A stretch of 64,000 nt of DNA from CAZYSK01 sp964649415 (GTDB lineage Bacteria; Chloroflexota; Anaerolineae; B4-G1): NCBI GenBank assembly GCA_964649415.1, contig CAZYSK010000019.1, positions 22,154-86,153 of the forward strand, written 5' to 3'. Under the pieces are notes generated by a model, which was not told the DNA's origin, did no database searches, and worked only from the letters and a program-made list of their open reading frames with translations. Each line of letters opens with the position of its first letter. The first letter of the stretch is position 1. The position numbers and the translations under genes are program-made. Shown here piece after piece: positions 15,813 to 24,743 of this stretch.

Positions 15813-18800
15813 AGCCAAGACCATCCTGCGCGCCTGTGGCTTCGGGCACCTCCGCACCACTCATTACCTCGTAGATGCGCACGCCCTGCACGTCGTAGGC
15901 GACGCGCAGGAGTCCCTGGTCCACCATCACGTCGAACTTGGCCAGCCCGCCGGGGCTGTAGTAGGCCCGCTCGTACGCGCCCACGTAGACGTAGCGCACG
16001 CCGTAGCGGGTCAGGATCTCCCAGGCGTGGGACATGATCAGCGTGTCGTAGCAGTCCGCCACGTCCTGCCGCCGCCAATCCACCGTCGTGCCGGGCAGCA
16101 CGCCCATGCGCTGCTGGATCTGATGCCAGCGCCAGCCGATCACCGTCGGGAGCCCCGTGTAGATGGAGACGCGGTTGGCCCACAGGTACTCGCGATGCCC
16201 CAACCCCTCCAAGATCACCGGCGAGCCCTGGATGGTGTCCTGTATCCAGCGGATGGCGGCGTAGTCGCCCGCCAATGGGATCTCCTGCGCATCCTGGCCA
16301 GGGGGGGCGTCGTGCACGCTCGCGTGCGCCATGTAGGCCATCCCGTCGAGCGTCAGGCCCACCTCGGGCGACATGCGATCCAGGGCGCGGGCGCGCACGC
16401 CGTAGGGCAGGAACAGCGCGCTCCCGAAAACGAGCGCCGCCATGCCAACCCGCCACAGGGCCCGCCAGTGCGCGCGCCAGTGCTCGGCCCACTCGCTCAC
16501 CCAGGCCAGGCTGACGCCCCCCGCGACCGAGAGCAGCAGCCACGCTTGCAGGTAGAACTTGAAGACCGTGTTCATGCGCCCGACGTCGCCCTGGAGGACG
16601 AGTATCTCGACCCCCAGGCAGATGGCCATCGCCTCGCCGACCATGAGCCACAGGAGCCGCCGATTTGCAGGGACCCGCGGAAATCGATCGTGGGGCAGGC
16701 GCTGGCGCTCATCAGGGCGATAGCGCTCATCGACATGCAACAGGATCAGGTACCCCGCAATGACCGCCACCGGCACCACCACGAGCGCCACCTCGTAGCC
16801 CAGAAACACGAGCACCAGTGTGATGCTGAGCAACCCAAGCAGCCCCACCAGCGCCGCGACACGGGCGTGGGGAACACGCAGCCGGAAGGCCCGTGCCTGC
16901 GCGCGCCAGACCTCGATCGCCATACGGGTCAGCAGCGGGAAGAGCAACATGCCGTGAATCCAGAGGAAGATATCCCAGGGCGTGAGGGAACCCTCCCAGA
17001 TATTGAACGACGTATAGCCCGCCGCGTAGTGGCGGAAGTAGGGCACGTAGAGCAACCGCGACAGCCCCACGAGCACGGCCGCCCGCCAGGCGAAGGTCTC
17101 GACGTCGGATCTCAGCCGGCGGCGAGGCTTGCGCGTGACCGATGCTTGCCCCCACACCCCGACCGCCAGCGCGGCCAGCGCCAGGATCAAGACCGCGTGG
17201 TAGTTCCATGTGTTGGTGGGATACAGCGCACCGATAACCAGGCCGCCGAGGAGCAAGCTGGGCCAGCCGGGGCGCGACGCAGACGCCCAATAGACGATCA
17301 CCGCCAGGGCGAGAAGCACGAGCGGGAAAGCGATCATGTGGGCGTGCAGGTCGGCGTAGAGGAACGTGAAGGCCGGGAACTCGGTGATCGGGCCGACCTC
17401 GCCCTGCGCGGCGGGGATGATGCGGGTTGGGTGCCAATACCACGATTCGATGCGCAGCGGGAGTTTCGTCCCGTGGGCGATCACCTGCCACAGCCCGCGG
17501 AACATGGCGATCGTCTGGGGGAAGCCGGGGATCGTGGAGGGGAACAGCTCGCCGCCTAGCGAGATCAGCTTGATGCGGATCAGGTGCACCACCCCCAGGT
17601 TGCCAAGCAAGGTGGTGGACGCCAGCGCCATCAACCCGGCCGATACGGAACCCCGCCTGTGCCCGCCGAACAGATTGTGCGCCACGGAGAAGGCCCCCAG
17701 GCCAGTGAGCGCAGCCAGGAGCGGGACCGCCAGGTTGTAGGCCGTGGTCGGCACGGTGCCCGTCAGCTTGATCAACGTGCCGACGACGACGAAGCCGAAG
17801 TAATAGTAGTTGATGACGGAGCCAGAGAACCAGGGGTTGTAGGGCGGAAACCAGGTGGACTTCATGACGGCGTTGAGGTAGGCCAACACCATGGGCTTCT
17901 CGCCGCCCACGACGGGATGCCACAGGTCAGGTTGCAGGAGCCGCACGCCGATCCACAGCACGTACACGCCAGCGAACAGGCCCTCCATCAGCAGGATCAG
18001 CCGCCAGTGTCTGCGCAGGAAGCGGAGCAGTTCGTCGCGCTGCCACCACCCCACCCCGCCGCCGGCCAGCGCCAGGAGCGCCACGAGCGCCAGAATCGTC
18101 CCCCGCGTGTTGGGCAGGATGTGCAGGCTGGCCAGCAGCCAGGTCAGATAGGCCACGAGGAGGAGGCCCAAGACGCGCGCCAGGCCGTAGCCCCGGTCGC
18201 GCAGGCGCGGCAACGCGACGAACAGGAGCGGGAAGGCTAGCCAACCCAGCGCGGCCACGACAATCCACCAGGCCACGGCGGCCAGGCCCGGGTAGCGGTT
18301 GCACAGGCTGTCCCGGTTGAACATGTCCGACCAGGTGCCCCCAGCCTGCTGCTCGGCCCAGGTCTCGGGGTCGAACAGGAGCGCGTTGGGCGCCACGCTC
18401 GCCTCGCGCGGCGTGAGCCCGTGCAGCGCGCGGTCCACGTCGATCCCGCCCAGCACCTCCTCGACGCGCTGGCGGGAATAGGCGTCCGTCTTACGGAAGA
18501 TGAGCACGCGGGGGTGATCGTAGACGCTGAATGCCTCCTCGGCCGGGGGCAGGCGCACGGCGATGGGCTCGGTCTGGTAGACGTAGCCCGCCTCTCCCGG
18601 CCCCATGAGCGGATAGGGACACTCCTGGTCGGGGAACTGGAACGGGCCGAAGGCCGGACGGGAGGTGAAGTCCGCGGCCAGTTCAAAGCCCAGGTCGCCG
18701 GCGAAGAGAGCACGGTAGTAGGCCGTCGTGAGCGGGTAGCGCGCCGGCAGCCTGGAGATGGAGGCGTAGAGCCGGTTGCTGGCGAGGAAGATGTAGTCCG

Positions 18801-20916
18801 CCTGGTCGAGCCAGTCGAACAAGCGCGTGCGTTTCTCCGCCGTGTCCTCGTCGTAGTTCGTCATCTCCAGGCCGGTGTACAGGCCCCCAAAGGGATCGTG
18901 GCCGTCCACGCGCAGCGGCAGCCCCCAGTCCCAGTGCTCGTTGGCCACCGTCGCGCCCTGGGGCACGTTGGCGTAGATCCAGCGCGAGGCGGCCAGCCGC
19001 GTGTGAGGGCGCAGGTAGATGGAGATGAACGCGCCGGCCCAGAAAGCCGTACCCAGGACGACACCAACCATGAGAGCCAGCCCCACGCGGCGCCAGCGGC
19101 GCGCGGGCACGCGCGCCAGGCGAATCAAGAGGTAAGCGGCCAGGATGGCGAAGATGGGGTACAGGGTGAGCGAGTAGCGCATGGACTTGACCCAGCGGGT
19201 CGCCTGGTAGAGAAAGATCAGCGTGGCCCAGACCCACAGCACCAGGTGCACGCGCCTCCCGCGCCACAGCTCAACCGCCGCCAGCGCCCAGCCCGCCCAC
19301 GCGGCCAGGCCCAGCGGCAGCCCCATGCCCCAGACGACTATGTTGACCCAGGGGAACACGACGGGCGTCCGATCCGTCCACTGCCGGCCCGAGGGCAGGT
19401 CGACGTCGCCCCCCTGTTCGGCCGTGATCTGGCTCAGGCGGCCAAACCACTCGGGGCTGGGCCGCAGGCCGAAGAATCCGGGCCCCTCAAAGGCATAGGG
19501 CTGTGCGAGGCGAAAGACGACGAACGCCACCACGCCCGCGAGTACCAGCCGGAGGAACGCGGAGAGGATGGAGGCACGGGCAAGCGGACCGCGACCCATC
19601 CCAGTTGGATCGCGACCATCCTGGTCGCTCTTGTGGTCGCTCTGGCGGGCAGGGATGGTCGCGGTCCCAGTTGGACCGCGACCATCCTGGTCGCTCTTGC
19701 GGGCGCTCTGGCGGGCAGGGATGGTCGCGGTCCCAGTTGGACCGCGACCATCCTGGTCGCTCTTGCGGGCGCTCTGGCGGGCAGGGATGGTCGCGGTCCC
19801 AGTTGGACCGCGACCATCCTGGTCGCTCTTGCGGGCGCTCTGGCGGGCAGGGATGCCCGCGGTCCCAGTTGGACCGCGACCATCTTGGTCGCTCCTGCGG
19901 GCGCTCTTGCGGGCAGAGATGCCCGCGGTCCCAGTTGGACCGCGACCATCCTGGTCGCTCTTGCGGGCGCTCTGGCGGGCAGGGATGCCCGCGGTCCCAG
20001 TCGGATCGCGACCATCCTGGTCGCTCTGGCGGGCAGAGATGCCCGCGGTCCCATTGCGCCACCACCAGGCGGCAGCGAGTATGACAAGCAGCGCGGCCAG
20101 CGCGCCGTCCAACTTGCACGCCATGGCCAGGCCCGTGGCCAGGCCCGCCAGGCCAAAGTCCACCCAGCGCCCCGACTGGCCGGCGCGCACCGACAGATAC
20201 GCCGTCAGCATCACGCAGAAACACGCCATGCTGTCCACGGTGAAGAAGTGAGCCTGCTGGATGGAGAACACGGTCAGGGCACTCAGGCCCGCGGCCAGCA
20301 GCCCCACGGCCTCACCGTACAGGCGGCGAGCGATGAGATAGACGAGCAACACGGTTCCCAGGTCGGAAAGGGCGGAGAACGCCCGCCCCACCAGCGCGCT
20401 GCGCGAGCCCGTGAAGGATCCGCCTTCGCAGTCCACGCCCATGAGGCCGATCCAGGCCGCGCTCAGCCTCGCGCCCAGCCCGCCGTCCTCGGACGGCCCG
20501 CCGCAACCGGAGTCCAGCCACTCGCCCGTCATGCGGGTGAGGAAGAGCGGCAGCGTGCCGTAGCTATACAGGTGGCCCTGGTTGCGGCAGTTCAGGGGCG
20601 AGTTGTGCGTGTCGAAATAGACGGAGAGGCTGTCGGGCATGCTGACGACCGACGTGATGATCCGCATGTGGCCCTCGTCCGGGTGGATCCACTGGCCCTC
20701 GTCCCAGTTCAAGCCGGTGAAGCGCAGGCAGGCAGCCACCAGCAAGATAGCCAACAGCAACAGACGAGAAACCGGGGGGGCGGCAGCGCGCCATCGGGCG
20801 ACACCCCTCCGCACGAAAGACCCGAGGGTTTTCACCCGCGTCTCGGGAAGGCCCGACCCGTGATCGGCACGTTCAGGGGTATGTTCAGGGGTTTGTTCAG
20901 AAGGACAGTCCATCAA
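15781..20916 (-). CDS. Giant membrane protein: GT39-like half fused to DUF2298 half
   Basis: A 1711-residue protein. The N-terminal half (about 1-760) is GT39/PMT-like, with the acidic motif LNWDEGQWIHPDEGH in the first loop and QAHFFTVDSMACF. The C-terminal half (about 870-1690) is a full DUF2298 domain: RDRGYGLARVLGLLLVAY, GGEKPMVLAYLNAVMKS, WFPPYNPWFSGSVINYYYFG, GRMNTVFKFYLQAWLLL. Each half is itself a family found as a separate gene nearby, so this is a natural fusion. About 150 residues (288-439) come from a 66-bp tandem array, and the C-terminus is encoded by a dispersed palindrome. Role: probably lipid-linked sugar transfer with two catalytic halves. Confidence 0.82.
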   Translation of the reverse strand: MMDCPSEQTPEHTPERADHGSGLPETRVKTLGSFVRRGVARWRAAAPPVSRLLLLAILLVAACLRFTGLNWDEGQWIHPDEGHMRIITSVVSMPDSLSVYFDTHNSPLNCRNQGHLYSYGTLPLFLTRMTGEWLDSGCGGPSEDGGLGARLSAAWIGLMGVDCEGGSFTGSRSALVGRAFSALSDLGTVLLVYLIARRLYGEAVGLLAAGLSALTVFSIQQAHFFTVDSMACFCVMLTAYLSVRAGQSGRWVDFGLAGLATGLAMACKLDGALAALLVILAAAWWWRNGTAGISARQSDQDGRDPTGTAGIPARQSARKSDQDGRGPTGTAGISARKSARRSDQDGRGPTGTAGIPARQSARKSDQDGRGPTGTATIPARQSARKSDQDGRGPTGTATIPARQSARKSDQDGRGPTGTATIPARQSDHKSDQDGRDPTGMGRGPLARASILSAFLRLVLAGVVAFVVFRLAQPYAFEGPGFFGLRPSPEWFGRLSQITAEQGGDVDLPSGRQWTDRTPVVFPWVNIVVWGMGLPLGLAAWAGWALAAVELWRGRRVHLVLWVWATLIFLYQATRWVKSMRYSLTLYPIFAILAAYLLIRLARVPARRWRRVGLALMVGVVLGTAFWAGAFISIYLRPHTRLAASRWIYANVPQGATVANEHWDWGLPLRVDGHDPFGGLYTGLEMTNYDEDTAEKRTRLFDWLDQADYIFLASNRLYASISRLPARYPLTTAYYRALFAGDLGFELAADFTSRPAFGPFQFPDQECPYPLMGPGEAGYVYQTEPIAVRLPPAEEAFSVYDHPRVLIFRKTDAYSRQRVEEVLGGIDVDRALHGLTPREASVAPNALLFDPETWAEQQAGGTWSDMFNRDSLCNRYPGLAAVAWWIVVAALGWLAFPLLFVALPRLRDRGYGLARVLGLLLVAYLTWLLASLHILPNTRGTILALVALLALAGGGVGWWQRDELLRFLRRHWRLILLMEGLFAGVYVLWIGVRLLQPDLWHPVVGGEKPMVLAYLNAVMKSTWFPPYNPWFSGSVINYYYFGFVVVGTLIKLTGTVPTTAYNLAVPLLAALTGLGAFSVAHNLFGGHRRGSVSAGLMALASTTLLGNLGVVHLIRIKLISLGGELFPSTIPGFPQTIAMFRGLWQVIAHGTKLPLRIESWYWHPTRIIPAAQGEVGPITEFPAFTFLYADLHAHMIAFPLVLLALAVIVYWASASRPGWPSLLLGGLVIGALYPTNTWNYHAVLILALAALAVGVWGQASVTRKPRRRLRSDVETFAWRAAVLVGLSRLLYVPYFRHYAAGYTSFNIWEGSLTPWDIFLWIHGMLLFPLLTRMAIEVWRAQARAFRLRVPHARVAALVGLLGLLSITLVLVFLGYEVALVVVPVAVIAGYLILLHVDERYRPDERQRLPHDRFPRVPANRRLLWLMVGEAMAICLGVEILVLQGDVGRMNTVFKFYLQAWLLLSVAGGVSLAWVSEWAEHWRAHWRALWRVGMAALVFGSALFLPYGVRARALDRMSPEVGLTLDGMAYMAHASVHDAPPGQDAQEIPLAGDYAAIRWIQDTIQGSPVILEGLGHREYLWANRVSIYTGLPTVIGWRWHQIQQRMGVLPGTTVDWRRQDVADCYDTLIMSHAWEILTRYGVRYVYVGAYERAYYSPGGLAKFDVMVDQGLLRVAYDVQGVRIYEVMSGAEVPEATGAQDGLGWDRRHPAGIS
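19600..20053. repeat. 66-bp tandem repeat array, seven units, inside the fusion gene
   Basis: CTGGTCGCT or TTGGTCGCT recurs at exactly 66-base spacing from about 19621 to 20017. Each unit has a GCGACCA-TCC-TGGTCGC palindrome. It encodes 22-residue units of TGTATIPARQSARKSDQDGR type. There are no unique spacers, so it is not a CRISPR array. Confidence 0.92.
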
Positions 20917-20943
20917 TCAATCACCGCGGATAGACGACATGCA

Positions 20944-23022
20944 CTAGAAATCAAGATTCTCCACCTCATACAGCCAGTACAGCGGCCGCGCGTCGACAGC
21001 CGAATAGACGGGCGTCTCGACCCCGCCCGGGTACTGGGCACGGACGCCGGGCAACTCGTCCAGTCGCTCCGGCAGGAAGACGAAGCACGCGCCCCGGTCG
21101 GGGTCAGGCACCGGCGCCGCCTCCTCCTCCTCGCGTGGGGGCACGTCGAAGCCCTCGACGCCCCGGGCCAGGAAGCGCAACGTGCCGAAATCCCAGTACA
21201 TGAACGGCGGACCATAGAAGTACACGACACACGGATTGGGACAATCCGCGTCGTCCTCCCGCTGCGCCAGGTAGCGCCCCAACTCCGTGCCTACCTCCGC
21301 CGTCGGGTTCCCGTAGACGCGCGTGGGCGTGTAGACCGCGAAGTAGTAGGTCAGGTTGAGGACAGCGACCACAACGAGCGACGCCCCGGCCACCCCCTGC
21401 CACAGGCGGCGGCCTCCCCCCAACACGCGCCGGCCCAGCTCTATCAGCCAGTCCAGCCCCAGGCCCACCAGGAGCGCCAGCGCCGGGGACACGATGACCA
21501 GGCGCATGCTGCTGGGCGGGTTCTCGGTCATCATCCAACCCAACACCACCGCGAGCCAGAACCAGATCAACAGCAGCCCGTTGGCGGGCCAGCGCCCACG
21601 CAGCGTCACCCATACAAGCCCGAGCACGAACAGGACGCCGCTGGCGAAATCGAGCAACGGGATGGCAGGGCGGTACCAGAAGGTCGGATCGAGCGTGTAG
21701 TGGAAGGCCGAGACCGATCGCCAGCACTGCTGCCACAGCAGATCGGCGGTGGTGCGGCCCGCGCTCTCCCGCTCCCGGGCCAGCCACCCGGACCCGAACA
21801 CGCTGACCTGCCGGGAGCGGGCGAACAACGTGTCGGGGTGGTCCACGTAGTAGAGCAGAAGCGGCGCTGCGACCACCAACGCGGCCACCACAAGCAACAG
21901 AAGCAAGCGCCCGTAGCGAGCCAGGAAACGATGCTCCACCACCATCTGCCGGGCCAGGTAGCAGGCCAGGATCACGCCGATCAGCCGCGCCCCGAAGTAG
22001 CCGTACAGGCTCAAGCCCAGCACCGCCCCCGCCAGCGCAACGTACGCCTCCTGCTCCGGTTGCCCCGACGGAGGGGAGCGAAGCCCGCGCATGGCCAGCC
22101 ACAGCGCCAGCGTGACCAGCAGCCCGTCGCCGACGTTGTTGACCGCCAGACGGCTGAAATGGATGTGAAAGTGCCCGAACGCGAGAGCGGCCGCCGCCAT
22201 CCAGGCCACCCGGCTGCCCCACAGATGGCGGGCCAACAGAAACGTGGTCAACACGGTGGCCGTCCCGATGAGGGCCGAGAGGGCTCGCATCCCACCGATG
22301 GTCTGACCGAAGACCCTCATGGAGAGTCCCCAGGCCAGGAACGACATACTGGGGAAAGAGAACCAGCGCGTCGCGAACGGGTTGGCCAACCGTCCATCGA
22401 GCATGGCCAACCCCTCCATACCCCAACTGCCCTCGTCACCGCCCAGGTTTGCCGGGATGTGTTCCAGGTCATAGGCGCGCACGGCCAGCGCCAGGATCAG
22501 CAGCGCCGCCATCCCCAGCAAACGGACGTAGCCTGCCCGCTCCACGCGGCGGACAACTAATTCCCAGAAAGCAGGTTTTTCATGCGATGGCGCGAACGCA
22601 GCGTTCGTATCGCCAAGAACCTGGTTTCTGACTGAGGGCACGAAGGCGCACAGGAAGCAGCCCACGCCGGTCAGCCACAGCAGCAGAACGCCCGTGAAAT
22701 CCGCCTCCTGCGGCCAACGCCGCGCTAAGTAGCCGGCCAGCACGGCCAGCGCCGCGCCACCGGCCGCGAGCAGCGCCCGCCGCCAGTGCCTCCGCCACCA
22801 GAGGTGCCAGAAACCAGGTTTTTCGGAAGAAACCTGGTTTCTTCTCTGGGCCTGGCGCGCCAAGCACCGCCAGAGCAGGACAAACGACAGGATGGCGAGC
22901 GCCCAGAACAACACGCCATCCCAGACGTACTCGCGGCGGAAGGCGAAATAGAACTGGCCCAGAAGTGCAGTGCCCAGCCCAACGAGCAGGAGCAAAGCCG
23001 CCAGTCCCCTTCCCCTTCTCAC
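20944..23022 (-). CDS. GT39/ArnT-like membrane glycosyltransferase
   Basis: About 692 residues from the GTG at 23022, which has a GGGAGC site and follows the methyltransferase stop by 13 bases; a longer frame overlaps that gene. It is multi-pass with a PMT-like catalytic loop (YDLEHIPANLGGDEGSWGMEG, D-E pair) after a membrane segment near 175. HIHFSRLAVNNVGD matches the second conserved region of GT39 proteins. The N-terminal region has four extra membrane segments. Two palindromic inserts (22567-22628 and 22810-22841) lie in cytosolic or loop segments between them. Role: mannosyl- or pentosyl-type transfer from a lipid carrier; substrate unknown. Confidence 0.82.
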   Translation of the reverse strand: MRRGRGLAALLLLVGLGTALLGQFYFAFRREYVWDGVLFWALAILSFVLLWRCLARQAQRRNQVSSEKPGFWHLWWRRHWRRALLAAGGAALAVLAGYLARRWPQEADFTGVLLLWLTGVGCFLCAFVPSVRNQVLGDTNAAFAPSHEKPAFWELVVRRVERAGYVRLLGMAALLILALAVRAYDLEHIPANLGGDEGSWGMEGLAMLDGRLANPFATRWFSFPSMSFLAWGLSMRVFGQTIGGMRALSALIGTATVLTTFLLARHLWGSRVAWMAAAALAFGHFHIHFSRLAVNNVGDGLLVTLALWLAMRGLRSPPSGQPEQEAYVALAGAVLGLSLYGYFGARLIGVILACYLARQMVVEHRFLARYGRLLLLLVVAALVVAAPLLLYYVDHPDTLFARSRQVSVFGSGWLARERESAGRTTADLLWQQCWRSVSAFHYTLDPTFWYRPAIPLLDFASGVLFVLGLVWVTLRGRWPANGLLLIWFWLAVVLGWMMTENPPSSMRLVIVSPALALLVGLGLDWLIELGRRVLGGGRRLWQGVAGASLVVVAVLNLTYYFAVYTPTRVYGNPTAEVGTELGRYLAQREDDADCPNPCVVYFYGPPFMYWDFGTLRFLARGVEGFDVPPREEEEAAPVPDPDRGACFVFLPERLDELPGVRAQYPGGVETPVYSAVDARPLYWLYEVENLDF
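22567..22628. repeat. Nested palindrome: family-A arms around a second hairpin
   Basis: GAAAGCAGGTT and AACCTGGTTTC arms enclose an inner inverted repeat with CGAACGC/GCGTTCG. Total 62 bases, in frame, encoding RNQVLGDTNAAFAPSHEKPAF-like sequence. Confidence 0.75.
22810..22841. repeat. 32-bp palindrome, family A, in the ArnT-like gene
   Basis: Runs from GAAACCAGG to CCTGGTTTC and encodes RNQVSSEKPGF on the coding strand. This is the third reading frame used by this element in the window. Confidence 0.9.
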
Positions 23023-23035
23023 ATCGTCGCTCCCG

Positions 23036-23863
23036 CTAGGCGCTCCCGTCTTTCTGCTCTTTGCGCGCCACGAAGAACAGGTAGGCCCCAGCACCGTTGG
23101 CCGATAGAGCCTGCTGATACAGAGGCCGCACCAGCCGTTCGGTGAGCCACAGATTGGCCCGCGTGGGCCACAGCAGCCAGAGTCCCGTGAGCTTGTTGCA
23201 TATCAGTGACGGCAATCCCAGGTAGTGTCCCCACTCCAACGCCACCAACGCCCGCCGGGGGAAGTAAGACCACCAGCGAACGACGTGCAGCCCCACCGCG
23301 TCCAGTCGCCGCCGCCACACCGCCTCGCCGTCGCAGTGGTGGTGGCGGGAGATGCGGTTGAAAAAGCGGCGGTAGGCCTCTCCCAGAGGCCGCAGCCCGA
23401 CGCCGTCCAGCGCCCGCCCGACCGAGAGGAAGGGCAAAAAGTTGGGTCCGGGTACGCAGAAATAGAAGCGCCCGCCGGGCCGCAGCACCCGCGCCGCCTC
23501 CGCCAGCACAGGCTGCACGTCCGGGATGTGCTCCAGGACCGAGTTGCTGACGACGGTGGCAAAATACGCATCGGGATAGGGCATGTGCGCCCCTTCCGCC
23601 TGCGCCAGCACACGGTACGCCCCCCGCCCACGCGCCTGTGTGAGCGGTCCCCACCAGGGATCGAAGCCCGCCTCCAATGGTCCGTCACCCGAAAGGGCCA
23701 CCGAGGCAAAATGCCCATCGCCGGAGCCCAGGTCGAGCACCGGGCGATCAAGCACCCCGGTGTTTGGCGAGACGTAGAAGCTCGCCTCTACCGCACGCAG
23801 CAGGGCCCGAAAGGCGGGCAGGTCGCGCAGATGTCGCCAAAGCAGGTCATCCACAGCGTTCAC
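23036..23863 (-). CDS. Class I SAM-dependent methyltransferase
   Basis: 275 residues. Motif I is VLDLGSGDGHFASVAL (about 42-57). SNSVLEHIPD (about 106-115) and ARVLRPGGRFYFCVPGP (about 123-140) are the usual class I landmarks of Methyltransf_11 proteins. The GTG start at 23863 overlaps the stop of the AbiEii gene (GTGA). The methyl acceptor cannot be read from sequence; the location among glycosyltransferases suggests a glycan or lipid intermediate. Confidence 0.85.
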   Translation of the reverse strand: MNAVDDLLWRHLRDLPAFRALLRAVEASFYVSPNTGVLDRPVLDLGSGDGHFASVALSGDGPLEAGFDPWWGPLTQARGRGAYRVLAQAEGAHMPYPDAYFATVVSNSVLEHIPDVQPVLAEAARVLRPGGRFYFCVPGPNFLPFLSVGRALDGVGLRPLGEAYRRFFNRISRHHHCDGEAVWRRRLDAVGLHVVRWWSYFPRRALVALEWGHYLGLPSLICNKLTGLWLLWPTRANLWLTERLVRPLYQQALSANGAGAYLFFVARKEQKDGSA

Positions 23864-24486
23864 AGCTCTCGAAACAGCGCCTCGGCCTGCTGCTCAAAGT
23901 AGCGGCGCACATCCGCCCACGAGGCCGGCCTGAGCATCTCCAGCGGAGGATCGGCCTCGGCGTCATCGAAATACATCAGGCTCTTCAGAAGATGAACGAA
24001 ATTGTACGTCACGCCCTCGTATTTCCGCTCCACGAGTGTGAGCATCTCCCCCAGCGGCTTGAAATCCCGGCACATGAAGTACAGGTCGAAGAAGTCCCGC
24101 TTCTTGCCCCTACCAGCAATGGCATCTAGCTTCATCACAGCCAGATCTTCCAGCGCTGCCACCTGGATTCCAGCAAACGGAAGCGGTGCAGCCAGGAGAG
24201 CGTAGGGATAGACAAAGAAGCTAACGCGCACATCATCCAGGACGCCGAGAAAGGTCCCCTCGCTCTCTTGTTCCACAGTCAAACGCCCCATAGGCGACAA
24301 CACACGTCGCGGTTCATCCTGGGCGAACGGTTTGGGAGCAAAGAAGTCCAAATCATAGGAGCGTCTGTGTCCCAAGTGCAAGGCGACCGCGGTTCCACCA
24401 GCCAGGTAGAACTCAGCCGCCAGCGGCGTCTGGGCTACCAGTTCCAGACCTGTCTGTACTTTCTCTGAAAGGCTTTCGACATGCAT
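23860..24486 (-). CDS. AbiEii/AbiGii-type nucleotidyltransferase
   Basis: 208 residues. The nucleotidyltransferase core is FYLAGGTAVALHLGHRRSYDLDFF, with the GG motif and the D-x-D metal pair typical of AbiEii toxins, which modify tRNA or other targets with NTP. A conserved downstream segment LEDLAVMKLDAIAGRGKKRDFFDLYFM matches the family. Its start overlaps the 3' end of the DUF6922 gene by about 50 bases. Such pairs act as toxin-antitoxin or phage-defence units elsewhere; here it is embedded in a glycosyltransferase operon. Confidence 0.85.
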   Translation of the reverse strand: MHVESLSEKVQTGLELVAQTPLAAEFYLAGGTAVALHLGHRRSYDLDFFAPKPFAQDEPRRVLSPMGRLTVEQESEGTFLGVLDDVRVSFFVYPYALLAAPLPFAGIQVAALEDLAVMKLDAIAGRGKKRDFFDLYFMCRDFKPLGEMLTLVERKYEGVTYNFVHLLKSLMYFDDAEADPPLEMLRPASWADVRRYFEQQAEALFREL

Positions 24487-24743
24487 CGCACTTCTCCACG
24501 CGGCACCCTTAGCACATACATCCAGAAACTCGCACTCTTGCGGGAGAGGGAGCGGCTCGTCTTCAGTACCTCGACGATCTCCCCACGCGAGAAGCGACGC
24601 TCCATCCAGCGCACCGAGGGGAGATCGCCATACTCCAGCAGCCGCTCGATAACGTAACGAGAATACTGCCCGACGTCCAGCCGCGAAGGGTTGATGTCCC
24701 AGAAGTAGCGATGCGTGAAATCGGGCAAACGGTCCTCATCCAC
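24435..24743 (-). CDS. DUF6922-like small protein, partner of AbiEii
   Basis: About 102 residues from the GTG at 24743 (AGGAG seven bases upstream); a TTG at 24758 is the alternative. The core FTHRYFWDINPSRLDV, then YVIERLLEYGDLPSVRWM and FSRGEIVEVLKTSRSLSRKSASFW, is the pattern of small proteins encoded directly before AbiEii-type nucleotidyltransferases. It overlaps the GT4 gene upstream by eight bases and AbiEii downstream by 52. It is probably the antitoxin or specificity partner; that role is inferred. Confidence 0.75.
   Translation of the reverse strand: MDEDRLPDFTHRYFWDINPSRLDVGQYSRYVIERLLEYGDLPSVRWMERRFSRGEIVEVLKTSRSLSRKSASFWMYVLRVPRGEVRCMSKAFQRKYRQVWNW

Noticed and set aside
19600..20053. 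CRISPR array
   Set aside because: The units are contiguous 66-bp copies without unique spacers and remain in frame in a coding gene.
18421..22560. Open frame of 1379 codons on the plus strand
   Set aside because: It is antisense to the fusion and ArnT-like genes, is rich in R/Q/H/P with no domain, and results from high GC on the opposite strand of real genes.
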